In this document: positions 33,956-44,657 of the stretch, piece after piece
Layout of the letters: the number at the start of each line of letters is the position of its first letter
Position numbering within the stretch: position 1 is the first letter of the stretch
Assembly (NCBI GenBank): GCA_018398765.1
Contig: JAHBMJ010005790.1
Location: 62,001 to 126,000 of the forward strand
Reading direction: 5' to 3'
DNA length: 64,000 bases
DNA from: Chromera velia
Lineage: Eukaryota; Sar; Chromeraceae
The notes under the pieces: generated by a model
The model's input: only the letters and a program-made list of their open reading frames with translations
The model's database searches: none
Told to the model about the DNA's origin: nothing
Program-made: the position numbers and the translations under genes

Positions 33956-36900
33956 CGTGCAGATGGCTGGACAGCATCAGCAGATTCTCCCGTGTCTCCA
34001 AAGAAGTAATCGTCAGTCGTCTGATCGATCCATCGATCGTTGCGATATTCGAATCTGTATTGAATTCATTGAGTGACGCATCATGATCCCAAAAGACATC
34101 TGACTGACTTCTTCACTGTCGATCCTGTCTTCATTCAACAGGGAGCCTCTCCTCATGCACGTTCTCTGCTCGTGCATACTCGCTTTCGTTTTTTCGTATG
34201 GAGCACACTTCTGCTAGTTTCAGAATGATAAGATTCATTTACTTTTTCTGCATACATGCGTGAGCATATTTGTGCAGGTTCAACGGTTGCTTACGGGTAT
34301 TCGCGACTGCTGGTCGGTTCCCTATAGCGGTCTTCTCCACTGATTCTCCACATATGCGGGTCTTTCCTGATTGCTCCACCAAGCATGCATGGTAACCATC
34401 AACGTGAAGGCTGCAGTGCGCGTGACACTTTTCCTTTCGTCTTTTCTCTTTTGCGTTCCCTTTTATGTTCTCTGGATGGATCCTCTTTTCGCACCTCCTT
34501 TTCTTTTCACTGCAGGCCCTCACTCCCCCCCGTCCGCCTTTTCGGGGCCTTTCTTGGGATGCTGGCGTGGAATCAGGTGGGCTCTCTGGAGAAAGAGAGA
34601 GTGTGTGGGAGAAAGTGGAGACACGGGTTTGAAGAGTTCCGCTTGTAGTCAAAGACCTTTTTGAAGACGTCGGGGATCTTCTGATCAATAAGCTTCATCT
34701 AAGCGTCTAGCTTTGACAAATTTACTCCCGTCTGTGCGCAACAGGACGGAGTGGACCAAAAAGGTGATGAAGATCGACACGTTTTCTTTCTGTATTTGTG
34801 TGCAGACCCCTCACTTTCTCTATGTGTGTGCAGACCCCTCTCTACCTTGAGGATCTCCGGTTCTTCCTCCGTCTCTGCCTGTCGACCGACGTCCGTCTTG
34901 CCCGACAGGAATCTCGGCAGGCTGCGAGGGAGAAGAAGGCGGAAGAGGAGAGACTGAAGGAGGAACAGAAGGCACAAGAACAGACACAGAGAAAGTCCTT
35001 CAGGGGCAGACTCAGCCAACAAGCAGCGGTACGTGGGGGGAGCAGAGGCAGGGGGGCAGGGAGGGAACATGGGATGAATGTGGAGGACTGAGTGCATAAA
35101 TGTAGCTGTGCCTCTGGAGAGAGTGAACGTGTGCACATGCACAAATTGATGGACACTAGGAGTGTTCACGAGACCTCGTTAAAGTGATCTACAGTCGTCA
35201 CAGTGTGGTAATTGTGTCGATCTATGCATGTTTTCATTAGATTTTCCTTCGTTCAAGTGAAGAAAGGGGAAACGACATTCAACGTTGACGCACGCTTTTC
35301 TCCAGACTGCTGCCTCCCCCGAAGCTCTGGTCCCTGCTCAATGTCAATTCCTTTAGGACAGGAGAGCATGTCACGCACTCTTCTTTCAATCCCCCCCCCC
35401 ACCACCCCCTCTCTCTCCGTCGTTCACAACTGCAGGCGGCCGCAAAGGCACGGAGCGGGCAGGCCCAGTCTGCCCCTCCACCAGGACAGGTAGTGGAGGG
35501 ACGACCAAAACGCGAGAGGGAAAGCTGGGAGAAGCTGATGTACTACCACACGTTTGCGTCATTCGAGAGGAGTGCACTCGCACGGAGCGAGGGCAGGCTG
35601 CTGCTCAGGAGGTTCTTCCCTCACAGGACACAACGAGAGATGGAGGTGAGTGCCGTAGAGGAAACGCGCGGTTCCCATCTCTTCCAGTACATTGACAGTG
35701 CATGAGAAGGGGCGATGAATTTTGTTCTACTTCCACCTCTCAAAAGGAACCTGAACCCGATCCGACTCCCCTCTTCTCTTTTCTTTCTATCTGGTTGCAG
35801 GGACTTAGCACCTCTCTTCTGGGACCCCTGGGCCCTCGGATTCCGGAACACAAACACTATCTGGATGTGAGTCCTTGAACGTCCTTTTGAATGTTTGGAG
35901 GCCTTTTGAAAGGGATACCTACGGATGATAGGCAATCAATCTCGGCTCTCTCTTTGGAGTTTTCTGGGTCTGTCTCCAACATCTTTGGCTGGTTTCTACA
36001 CGTGTGGATTCGTGTGTGGGTGTACGTCTGTGTATGTGATTTCAGGTCGATCTCTTTCTCGAGCGTTGTGTCTGGAAGAACGTCGTCTTCGTGAGGGAAC
36101 ATGAGGAGAATATCTCTCAGGTGGGTGGGCGGGCGGGAGGGAGAGAGTGTGGGTGCGTCTGTCTGTCTGTTTCTCTGTCTGTATGTATGTCTATCTGTCT
36201 CGCAATTTAACTGCCTGTCTGTTTCATCATTCTTTCCTTCGAGGCATTGTTGTCCGTACACATACACCATGCATGTGTCAGAGCGACAGCCACTTGATCG
36301 ATTGAGATCACTACAAGGACGCAAAGAAGCTTTCGTTCGACTTTTATGAGATATTCGACGGCAAAGAAAGAAACACTTTATGCCCCCCAAACAAGCGAAC
36401 CCTCTGTCCTGCCTGTCCGCAGGAATTTGCGCGAGTGACGAAAGTGAAGGACAGCAGTCGTGTGCTCTTCAAGCCAATGAACAGAGCGCAGTTCAGAAAA
36501 GGTTGGTCAGCCAGACAATTAGTCAGTAGGTCAGTAACGTAATCATTCAAGCAACAGACGGAAGAATTGTGGGGTGCCAAGAGACACAAAAGCCAAGTTC
36601 AGAAAGTCAAAAGCCAGCTGGTATGGGACGCATGCAATTGTCGGGGAGAAGAGCTTCCTCTTCTACATGCATGCACGGGCTCCAACACTGATACTGGTTC
36701 ATGCACAATCTGGTTGTTTCATGCACTTCGGTTTGTCCCTTCTCCTTCTTCCTCTCTGTCTCTCTGCAGCCATCCAGCGTTCTGTGATCTGCCCCACCCC
36801 TACACTGAAAGACGTGCGGTTTGACCCCATCTATTTGGTGGGTCTGTTACTTTGTGTGTGTGTTTCTTTTTAAGGGGCACATCCTTCCCTCGTAGCTCCC

Positions 36901-38354
36901 CTTGAAGTTTTCTTTCCGATGCACATGACTGCCCCTAGTTATATGTTGTGTTGGCCTGCTTTCAGAGTGAAGCTACCTCAGTGTGTCATTTGAAACAATT
37001 CCTTTGGAGGGCGCGTCCATTCAGGCAGGAGGTTTTGCTGTGGAGGTCGATCTTCTGTATGTTGTGTTTAAAGTTTTGCTGTGGGGTTCGATCTTCTGTA
37101 TGTTGTGTTTTGAGTTTTTGTTGTGGGATTCGGTCTTCTGTATGTATTGTTTGTCTTCTTCATCATCTTATTGCTGACTGCATGTGCTCTCTCTGCAGGG
37201 CTTCCAACGAATCCACCTGTTTCCCTCAGGAGGAGCAGGGGAGATGCAGACGCTGGACCTTTGGACAGAGGCTTTGCAGTTCAAGTCAGTCAGTAAGTTT
37301 TACTTGTGAGTTAGTTGGTCCCAAATACCATAAGTCCCTAACGAGACACACGGAGGATAGCGTCCATTTGCCATGTGCAGAATAACCGCAGTTTTGGGTG
37401 CAAGGGAACCTAGAAAGAAGATCCGTGCAATGCCCTGCTTGCAAAAGAAGAGAGAGAAAGACTGACCCTAGCTCCCTTGGGATTCAGAATGGTTTTTGCC
37501 TTGGGATTCAGAATGGTTTTTGCCTTGGGATTCAGAATGGTTTTTGCCGGTCTGATTCTTGGAGGGAGGATCATGAGATGAGTGCATGGACTTGTCCGTT
37601 TCCTCTCTTTGCGTGCACTTATTGATGTACGTCCACCTCAGTTTTGTTTTCCTCGGCCTCCTTTCCTGACACCACTCCTTCGCTCGACCCATCTTCTCTA
37701 CATGTTTTTTGTACATATATGCAGACAGGAGCTCCTCTCCAAATGCGTCACTTTACAGTACAGGTGAGCCACCAGAAACAGGAAAAGAAAAGGAGGGGTC
37801 TGTCATGTGCAAGACCTGCAAACAAGTGGAGCGCTGATATTGAAAAAGTTGATGCTCCTTGTCTTCCCCCTTGTTTTCCTTACAACTAAGAGGAACTGGT
37901 TGTCCCTCACGACGTGGAATTCCTTTGGAATGTGAGTCTTTGAATACGACGACCTGGTTGACGTGAGTTTTTGAAATTTCGTGACTACACCCTCCCTGTA
38001 TGTGCGCAGAATGGCAACAGAGGGACCCCCGCCACAGGGATGGAGTGCGAGATCGGTCGGTTTTTTTCTTTTGCTTTTCTTCCTGCGAGATCGGTCGCTT
38101 GTAATGTCGGTGCATGGGTGCGACAGATAGGAGTGAGTACCTTGATGGACTCCGTCTTATAGAAGAAAGCATTTTGTTTCTTCCACTCCCTCTTTTCTCC
38201 CTCTTTGCTCCGTCCCTTTCATTTTTTTCGAAAGGACGCCAACTGTTTGGACATCTCTTGCCTCGTTGTCAGGAGTTGATCGCAGTACAACCCACAGCGA
38301 CGTGTTTGTCTGCAAATTTGCTCTTGCCCTCTAGCCCAACTCCAACCCCCCCCG

Positions 38355-38385
<31 letters not shown>

Positions 38386-39960
38386 ATTAATGCAGGCCCT
38401 GTTTGCCCCTGTGGACTCCGAGTTCGACTGCTTCTCTTGTTTTTCGAGGTGGGGCAGTGGGGAAGGTGACAAAGAGGGAACTAAACTGGAGGTAATGAAG
38501 TAGGCCTGTTTCAATGGATCGAATCGAATCAAATTCCTTTTTTTTTTGGATTGTGTCTACCTCCCTACCTGCCTGCTTGCTTGATTGACTGCCTGCCTCC
38601 TGACCTCATGCTGATCGCGGACCTCTTGAAAGAGCAAAACATTCATGTACGCATGTATGAAGTTTTGTATGTGTCCTCCTCAGGGGACTTCTTGGAAGAG
38701 CACGGACGGGACTCGTTCATCCTCGGAGAAGTCGCATTCCTGATTTCGGTCGGTCGGTCGGTCGGTAGGTTGGTTCGTGCATCTCGGTTTTTTTCTTTGG
38801 GCGTCTGCCTCTGAGATGGCAAAGTGCCAGTTTTTGCATCTGTTCTCTGTATTTTTTCCTCCATTTCCCTCTCCCTCAATTGCTGCTCTTTCTTTTTTCG
38901 CCTCTGCGTGTCTTTGAAAGGTGGTGGGGTCATGGCGAGCGTCAAAGACAGGCCTGGAAAAATAAGCATTGATTGCGATCAAATTGCTTTCTTTCCTTCT
39001 GCAGGCTTCGCCATGAGATATCATCAGCAGTATCTGCACAATTAATTAATTAATTTGCACAGTATTTGCACAGAAAAAGCTAATTAATTGTGCTTTCTTT
39101 CCTTCTGCAGGATTCGGCATGAGATATCATCAGCAGTATCTGAAAGTTTTCAATCAGGTCAGATCACAAAATCTCAATTTCCTCCTTTCCATTGGGCGAT
39201 CCAATCTTCTCTTTTGTCTCGAAGGATCTAAGAATGTCGTCCCTTCTTCTTTTTTTTGTATCGTCAAATCCTCATCTTCTATTTAACACCGGCCGCCCCT
39301 CGATTTTCTCGAAGGTAACCAGCCACGGCTCCTTTCGCAGAAAACATTAGAGCAACAGAGGCCCATTCAGAGCACTTCGGGGGAAAGGAGAACTTCGAAG
39401 TGACCAACCGAGGGCAGCCTTTGGTGCCTTTGCATCTGCTTCCCTTCCTTTTTTATTTTCTTTCCCATTCTTCCTTTCTCTTCATGAGCTTTTCAACCAT
39501 CCCTCCCTCCCTCCCTTCCTCTCTGCAGCGTGACCAGGACCCCCTGACCGCAGACATTCCGTTCATCTGCTTCCTGGCGATAGCTCGGAAGTACGGGCTG
39601 TGGTGGAGAACCGAACTCAGGAAGGAGGTGGGTTTTTGATATCGTCAGAATATCGCTCTTCTGGATTCTTCCTTCGTTTTTTTCGGCGGGTGTCTTTTCG
39701 TTTTCACTGGAAATCAGATTCAAATCTCGTTCTGCTGTATGCAATACTTTCTCTCGACTTGTTTGCAGGCAACGAGTAATATCCTTCGAAGTCGAATTTT
39801 GGGGTTCATGATTCGTCGGCGGTTCCTCAAAAGCCGAGGCCGCTTGCCTGTGAAGGAGACAGATGACGACACGCCTACAGGAAATGAGAAGAAAGGGGAG
39901 AAGAACCAGACAAGCAAGGGGAAGTCGGCACGTTTCTCGTCATCACAACAGAAAACATGA
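26864..39960 (+). CDS. Large multi-exon protein of unknown function (~30 exons, ~1,250 aa)
   Basis: Phase-consistent exons: 26864-27071, 27339-27426, 27902-28020, 28193-28362, 28694-28744, 29036-29206, 29631-29687, 29820-29966, 30438-31002, 31220-31297, 31534-31583, 31835-31924, 32172-32343, 32839-33015, 33315-33414, 33661-33714, 33963-34005. After one or two unresolved small exons (34.1-34.6 kb) come 34834-35028, 35436-35645, 35801-35866, 36046-36120, 36423-36501 and 36770-36837, then short exons near 37.2, 37.7, 37.9, 38.0, 38.4 and 39.1 kb, 39529-39630 and the terminal exon from 39769 to the TGA at 39960. The N-terminus is basic; residues ~200-350 are helical (KYLDEAVKSMHASIEATL; SKMEVQRLLTRLERVEGIAS). 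The 30.4-31.0 exon is Pro/Gln/Met-rich and disordered. A charged coiled coil (EKKAEEERLKEEQKAQEQ) and a basic C-terminus follow. No signal peptide or membrane helix. I do not recognise the family. Confidence 0.65.
27434..27790. repeat. GTCA tetranucleotide array, ~355 bp
   Basis: Almost uninterrupted GTCA words with GTCC, GTCG and GGCA variants, starting about ten bases after the end of exon 2 of the large gene. All three plus frames are open through it (Val-Ser-Gln-Ser cycles), which produces long false ORFs. Each GTCAGT word resembles the donor sequence used widely in this window, and each TCAG resembles an acceptor end. Confidence 0.95.
29520..29630. repeat. TG dinucleotide microsatellite
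   Basis: (TG)n with CG interruptions, running directly into the acceptor TGTGTGTGCAG of the exon at 29631 of the large gene. Confidence 0.9.
32584..32845 (+). repeat. 37-bp x7 tandem repeat spanning a 3' splice site
   Basis: Seven units of the form CATTCATTCCACTTACTCC, then ATCTTCTGCAGATCACTC, in the intron before the exon at 32839. Each unit contains the acceptor TTCTGCAG followed by ATCACTC, the first seven bases of that exon (last copy TTGTGCAG then ATCACTCG). One internal unit has GGAG instead of GCAG. The array therefore offers up to seven in-line acceptors, only the last leading into the full exon. Confidence 0.95.
33915..33962. repeat. TG dinucleotide microsatellite
   Basis: (TG)n ending in GCGTGCGTGCAG, forming the acceptor region of the exon at 33963. 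Confidence 0.9.
37478..37548. repeat. 24-bp x3 tandem repeat
   Basis: Three copies of CTTGGGATTCAGAATGGTTT with a TTGC tail, in an intron of the large gene. Unlike the other arrays it is not next to a supported exon boundary. Confidence 0.85.
38990..39155 (+). repeat. ~103-bp tandem duplication of acceptor plus whole small exon
   Basis: CTTTCCTTCTGCAG followed by GATTCGGCATGAGATATCAT occurs at ~39095, and a near-identical copy (GCTTCGCCATGAGATATCAT) at ~38991. The 3' copy continues to a donor (CAATCAG then GTCAGAT); the 5' copy runs into TTAATTAA-rich sequence instead. Another case of duplication of a 3' splice site with exon sequence. Confidence 0.85.
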
Positions 39961-41614
39961 AGAATGAAGGACATCTGGCATCCTGATGTTATCATATCAA
40001 TCAAACCGTCACTGTACATATGAAAAAAACCTTTTGCGAAACCTTTTGCAATTATGACATAGCATGCAGTTGGATTAGAAATTTTATAGTTCAACACAGT
40101 ATATCTAGCTGATTGAGAGATTGCTTTTCAGTCATTCACAGAAAACAGGATACCTAAAATGTGGATGGTCACTCTTTGTTTCTATAGCTAAAAACTCTTA
40201 AACGATTTCTAGGATTATTTTTAGTTATTTCAATGTTATATACATCAAAATTATTCAATGAGGAACCAAAAATATAATAAAATTTTCATTTAAACTAACA
40301 TTTAAATTTGGAATCAAAATTTTGGAGTGCAAAACACTCAGATTTAAAATTAGAACTTAGATCAGATCTAAGATCACATCGTGATTAGAATGTGATTCTA
40401 TGAATTAACAGTGATGCATATTGTAGTATGGTTATATTATATTATATACTAGATTCCATATATATAATATTATTAAATATAATCATTTGTATCACCAGAT
40501 CCACAACATAGTTTTATATATTACTAGCGCAATAACATTATGCAACATAATGCCAGTGCTAGACATCATTGCTACAAGAATTTGCTATAATTACTATATA
40601 TCAGTCAGTGACCACGGGGACAACCCTGTCACCCCATGGGTCTTTCCAAGGAACAACCGTGCTTCCTGGTTTTTTTTACAATCTGACTGCAGTCAGATCA
40701 ATGCAGCCTGAGCTAGTGGTTCAGCGACTGTCTGTCATGAACCACAAACTCACCGTGCAGATTTTTCAGCGCAGCCATGCATTCAGTCAGTGGCACGATC
40801 GAGTGGCCGTTCAATTTCTCTTTTCGAAGACCAGCAGCACTAGCAGCAGCAACCAAAAGTGCATTGAAGGCCTGTTGGTTTACCACCATGCACTCAGAGA
40901 CGATTCTGGATACACGACACACACATACAGTTGAATCGGCACAGGTTCCTGCTACCCCTGGCTCTTAGTGGTGCGCGCTCTCTCTTCTTCTTTAGAAGGC
41001 TGAGGAGTCCAAAGAAGTTCCTCCAGTAAAGTCGTTGTTCATTGTTCTGTGAAGCCTCTCTGAATTTGCAAATGAGTCAGTCTGATTGCATCCCCCGCTT
41101 TTCCTCTATCTGTTTGCCCCGTTGAAAAGTTTCCATGTGCGTGAATGAGACGAGTGAAATAATGGCAGTTAAGAGTCGTTTCTAGGCTTTCTGCGTCTGC
41201 TCTAAACCTCATGTGCTCTCACATGCATCTACCGAAACGAAAGACTTGGCACTAGGGCAACAAGGAGGAAGCAGAGGTACACGAAAAAGAAAGAGGGAGA
41301 GTCTGCATGCACGGGTACAGGATCCAATGAAGCGTTTGCCCCCTCTCTCCCGTGAGGAATCACTCGATCGGTCGACTGAATCCATTTAGGAATCCATCTA
41401 TCTGATTTCCTTTCCTCTGTCGTCGTTGGACATTCAGCTGGGAGGCACACGTCTGCGTGAGATGAACTCCAGCGTCTTTTCTCTTTTTTTGACTATATTC
41501 TGTCGATGTCTCCTGCCTGCTGCCTGGATGCATGTCAGAGTGTGGATGGCTTAGTCGACATGGATCGAGTTGAGTCGACTCCACAGATCAGGGAGTCACC
41601 TGTCGATCGATGGT
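39961..41614. other. Intergenic region with one candidate minus-strand exon
   Basis: 39.96-40.55 kb is very AT-rich and empty as far as I can see. At 40905-40754 (minus) a 152-base open segment is bounded by an acceptor (GTATCCAG) and a consensus donor (GTGAGTTTG). It encodes an Ala-rich helix including NQQAFNALLVAAASAAGL. No partner exons were found, so it may be an orphan exon of an unrecognised gene or part of a 3' region. 41.0-41.6 kb shows nothing I can support. Confidence 0.35.
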
Positions 41615-43130
41615 CTAACTCATCTCGGGAGGGAAGCATTGGCCGCAGGAGAGCCAGATGAATTCATCGTTATTGGTCACGAACTCACCCTCCATGAGGA
41701 ATGACAGATCAGCAGCTGTGAAGTCGACGTCGAAAAAAGGGGCACTCTCCGCTGGGAAGTCGAAGAAGAGACGGTCGATCACAGGAGCGGAACCGTCGGT
41801 CGACACTGTGTAGGGGCCCATCCCGCGTGCAGCGAGCACATCTTGGCCTGCATTCAGAGAGAGGCAAAAGGAATTAAGGCATAGAAGTCATGATTCAGTC
41901 TGGGAGGCATGGAGGGGAAGTGGAGAAAAAACAAGAAACAGGATGGACGCTCTCTGTCTACAGATGGGTGTTCAAAGCAATGTGTGAGGTTGGTTTTACT
42001 GCAGACTGACCGGCCACGATGATGCTTTGGTATGTGATGGACCTCTGAGTTCCTCCAGAAGCAAATGTGGTGAGGAGCTGGCAAGTGGAGTCTGCGTTGA
42101 GGGGGGCAGCGAACTTGTCGAAGTTGTCGAGGGGATCGGGGAGGGGGGGTCCTCGGACCTGAGTGCCATCGGGGGGGCAGCCGTCGGACTCCTCAGGGTC
42201 ACCGCGGAAGCACACGAAATCGGTATTGGACATCTCAAAGATATCCCCAACCGTCTCTGAGAAGCTTGCGGAGCCCGCAGGGCCAATGATATCCAGAGAT
42301 TGCTCATACTCTCCTCCTGTCGAGTCGATGGAATAGGTGAGGTTGACCACGTTGTTGAGAACGTCACCTTCTGGGAAAAGTGTGTTATCAGTCGGCTGGA
42401 AGAGTTGGCCTTGTTGTCCTGGCAACAGCCCGATGATTTGGGTAGCTGCTGTTCCACCGGGCTGCTGGTTGTTTCCTCTCGCCATCGATGCAGTGTCCTC
42501 GGGATCCTCTTCTCCTCCGAGGTTTCTGAGGATCACTGACCACTGGGGGGAAATGCTGGGGCACTGGGGCAGGTTGTCGGGACCCTCCGAGAGGATACGA
42601 ACAGTTTCGGTGCAACAAAGGTCAGTCGTACAACCTCCAGAGGGGCAAAAACGGTCGGCGGCGTCTTCCACTGGGACGAACAGAGGGGCCGTGCAGTTAT
42701 TAGCGAAAGTCTCACAGGTCTGGTCACAGCAGAGAGAGGGGGTGCAGCCGCTCTCTCCATTGCAGGCAATGGCATCTGCACCATCTTTCAGGGTGCTGAA
42801 ACCAGCGTCGGCGCATGCGGTGTCGTCGAACTCATCGGAGCAGCTGGGCACGCAGCAAGTCGTAGACGTGCAGCCGTCCTTAACACTACAGAAGATTTCG
42901 TCAGCAGGGGTACGGGGAATAGAGCGGAACATGGGGGTACAGGTGAAGCCCTCGCAGGTCTTCTCTTTGATCCGGACGTCTTTCTTATCCCCCAAGTCTG
43001 TCTTGTCACCAAGCCCGAAGTCAGGAAATTTGAGGCCCTTCACGTCGAAGTCGAGATCCAACTTCGAGAAGTCGAAGGCTGCAGTTGCCGTGGCAACCAT
43101 AACCGTGGCGACAGTTGCACCGAACTTCAT
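41615..43130 (-). CDS. Secreted Cys-rich repeat protein, 450 aa (2 exons)
   Basis: Exons 43130-42011 and 41847-41615 join in phase 1 and end at TAG. The start is placed at the ATG giving MKFGATVATVMVATATAAF, a clear signal peptide; the open frame extends ~70 bases upstream but adds only hydrophilic residues. Residues ~50-185 hold three copies of a Cys module with the pattern C-x(4,5)-GC-x4-CC (CSVKDGCTSTTCC, CNGESGCTPSLCC, CPSGGCTTDLCC), each preceded by an acidic ADxIxC segment. The remaining ~260 residues are acidic, with few further Cys and potential N-glycosylation sites (NLTY), and no membrane helix. It is probably a secreted or cell-wall protein. The module may be a small disulfide-rich binding domain; I do not recognise a named family. 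It is divergent from the LAGLIDADG gene. Confidence 0.75.
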
Positions 43131-43754
43131 TTTGTACCCGCGAGCTCTGTTTTCGATTCGCAGGGTCTGTCGGTAACTGTTGCTTTGGAGTTTGTGCAAG
43201 AAATTCAGTTCACTTTCCCGGTCTCCCTCTGGAGCGAGAGATCTCTTTCAATGCTTGGAAGGCTACAGCCGAGACGATCTGATGTGGACGGTGGATGGTG
43301 GACTAACTTGATTCTGCAGTCATGTTAACCTGCAAAGAAGCTGTGATCGATGCGTGCATGCCCATGCAGGCGACAGATCGACGTAATTATATACGGAAAC
43401 CGATTTCCGTGCGTCGCGCCATGCAGTGCCCGCCCCGCGCGCCGCGCGCGGGCGGGCCCCGCGACGCCGTAAGTATATTCAAACCGTCGAAATCCGTGCA
43501 TGCGAACCGTCTCCTGAATTCTCCCGACGAATTTTGCGGATAGAATATCGACCAGGATATTCGCGGGGAAAGCTTGGTCCGCTGCTTGGATTCCTTGGAA
43601 CACTTTGTCAGAAGAGGATCGATATTCGTAAGGAGACATTCCAGCCTTGCATTGCAGTTCATGTGTCAGTGTCAAGAGCAGAGTTCAGCCTGCTGGAAAG
43701 TCCGTCAGGTTAGAGAAGCTTAGCAGACTTCTTCTGACTTCGCGCAGCCGACAA
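43131..43754. promoter_or_regulatory. Divergent intergenic region (Cys-rich gene / LAGLIDADG gene)
   Basis: Contains GTGCATGCCCATGCA at ~43350, a hairpin CGGAAACCGATTTCCG at 43394-43409, and a strong GC-rich inverted repeat at 43428-43457 (GCCCGCC ... GGCGGGC around a CGCG core). A possible acceptor (CATTGCAG) lies at ~43654, so a 5' UTR intron is conceivable for the LAGLIDADG gene. Confidence 0.45.
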
Positions 43755-44657
43755 ATGGCGCTGCGGAGCAGGCAATCAACAGCCGCAAGATTTGCTGTAA
43801 ACGCCAAGTTCTTCAGCAACGGGCTGAATTCTGCAGAGACCTCTTGGGTTTGGGGAGCACTCCTGACGGATGGATCTCTTGCTACGAAGGACTATCTTGT
43901 TTGGGGGCAAAAATTCATAGACTATCAGTGGGTGCAGCACCTAAAATCTGCCTTAGGTAGCACAGATCGACTTTTTCTCGCGTGTGATCGCCCTCCCAAT
44001 CGTCCAATCCCTCCTGGGCTGCGGATCTTCTTGAAAGTGAGGTGTAGACCATTACACGAGGATGCACTCCAACTGTTGGGCACCCCTCCAAACCAGAAGC
44101 ACAAATACATTCGGCTACCGTTGCTGGAGCCCCCCTTTGATCAGCACTACAGTGCACTTGTCAGGGGTGTATTCGAGGGAGACGGAAGTCTCAGCATGAA
44201 CACGAGCGGGGCTAGGATGGACCTGAAATTTGCAGCCACCAATCCGGAATTTCTTGGCGACTTGCGTCATGTAATTAACAAGCACGCTCTTGCAGGAGCG
44301 AGCGAGGGGAATCTCTACCGCAACGAGCTGAGGTTCAGCAAAAAGGAAGTAATGACTGACGTTTTGGATTGGTTATATCCTAAAGAGATGGACACAGACT
44401 CCCGATTGCTCATGCCACGAAAGTTGAAGAGGGTTCGCTTTTTTCAAGAAGTCTTTGGTGGCGCCAGCAGAGTTAGTCGATCTGACCGTCGAATTCTGAT
44501 GGACAGGCTGATGAAAGAAGAACAAGCTGACGAGGCTATACTGCTGAACCATTTCATTGGGCGGGCCTGCACGTATCAGAAAGGGACTGATGAGTTTCAC
44601 TTTCAAGGCAGCTCCATTAGGTTTGCAAACATGCAAAGGGACAAGATATTGATCTAG
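43755..44657 (+). CDS. LAGLIDADG homing-endonuclease-type protein, 300 aa, intronless
   Basis: Uninterrupted ORF from the first in-frame ATG to TAG in a region where other genes have many introns. Two LAGLIDADG-type motifs are visible: WVWGALLTDGSL at residues 31-42 and ALVRGVFEGDGSLS from residue 134. Each keeps the acidic residue before the final Gly (D39, D143) that coordinates metal in this family, so it is a single-chain two-motif protein. The ~100-residue spacing and total length fit monomeric LAGLIDADG enzymes. The N-terminus (MALRSRQSTAARFAVNAKFF) is Arg/Ser/Ala-rich without acids, as in mitochondrial or plastid targeting peptides. Known members either cut DNA at intron/intein sites or assist group I/II intron splicing; which applies cannot be told. 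No host intron or intein is seen here, so it is free-standing. It may derive from an organelle or bacterial mobile gene. Confidence 0.8.
   Translation: MALRSRQSTAARFAVNAKFFSNGLNSAETSWVWGALLTDGSLATKDYLVWGQKFIDYQWVQHLKSALGSTDRLFLACDRPPNRPIPPGLRIFLKVRCRPLHEDALQLLGTPPNQKHKYIRLPLLEPPFDQHYSALVRGVFEGDGSLSMNTSGARMDLKFAATNPEFLGDLRHVINKHALAGASEGNLYRNELRFSKKEVMTDVLDWLYPKEMDTDSRLLMPRKLKRVRFFQEVFGGASRVSRSDRRILMDRLMKEEQADEAILLNHFIGRACTYQKGTDEFHFQGSSIRFANMQRDKILI

Noticed and set aside
34141-34760. Additional short exons of the large gene near 34.14, 34.52 and 34.75 kb
   Set aside because: Several splice choices are possible and phases conflict, so exact exons were not claimed.
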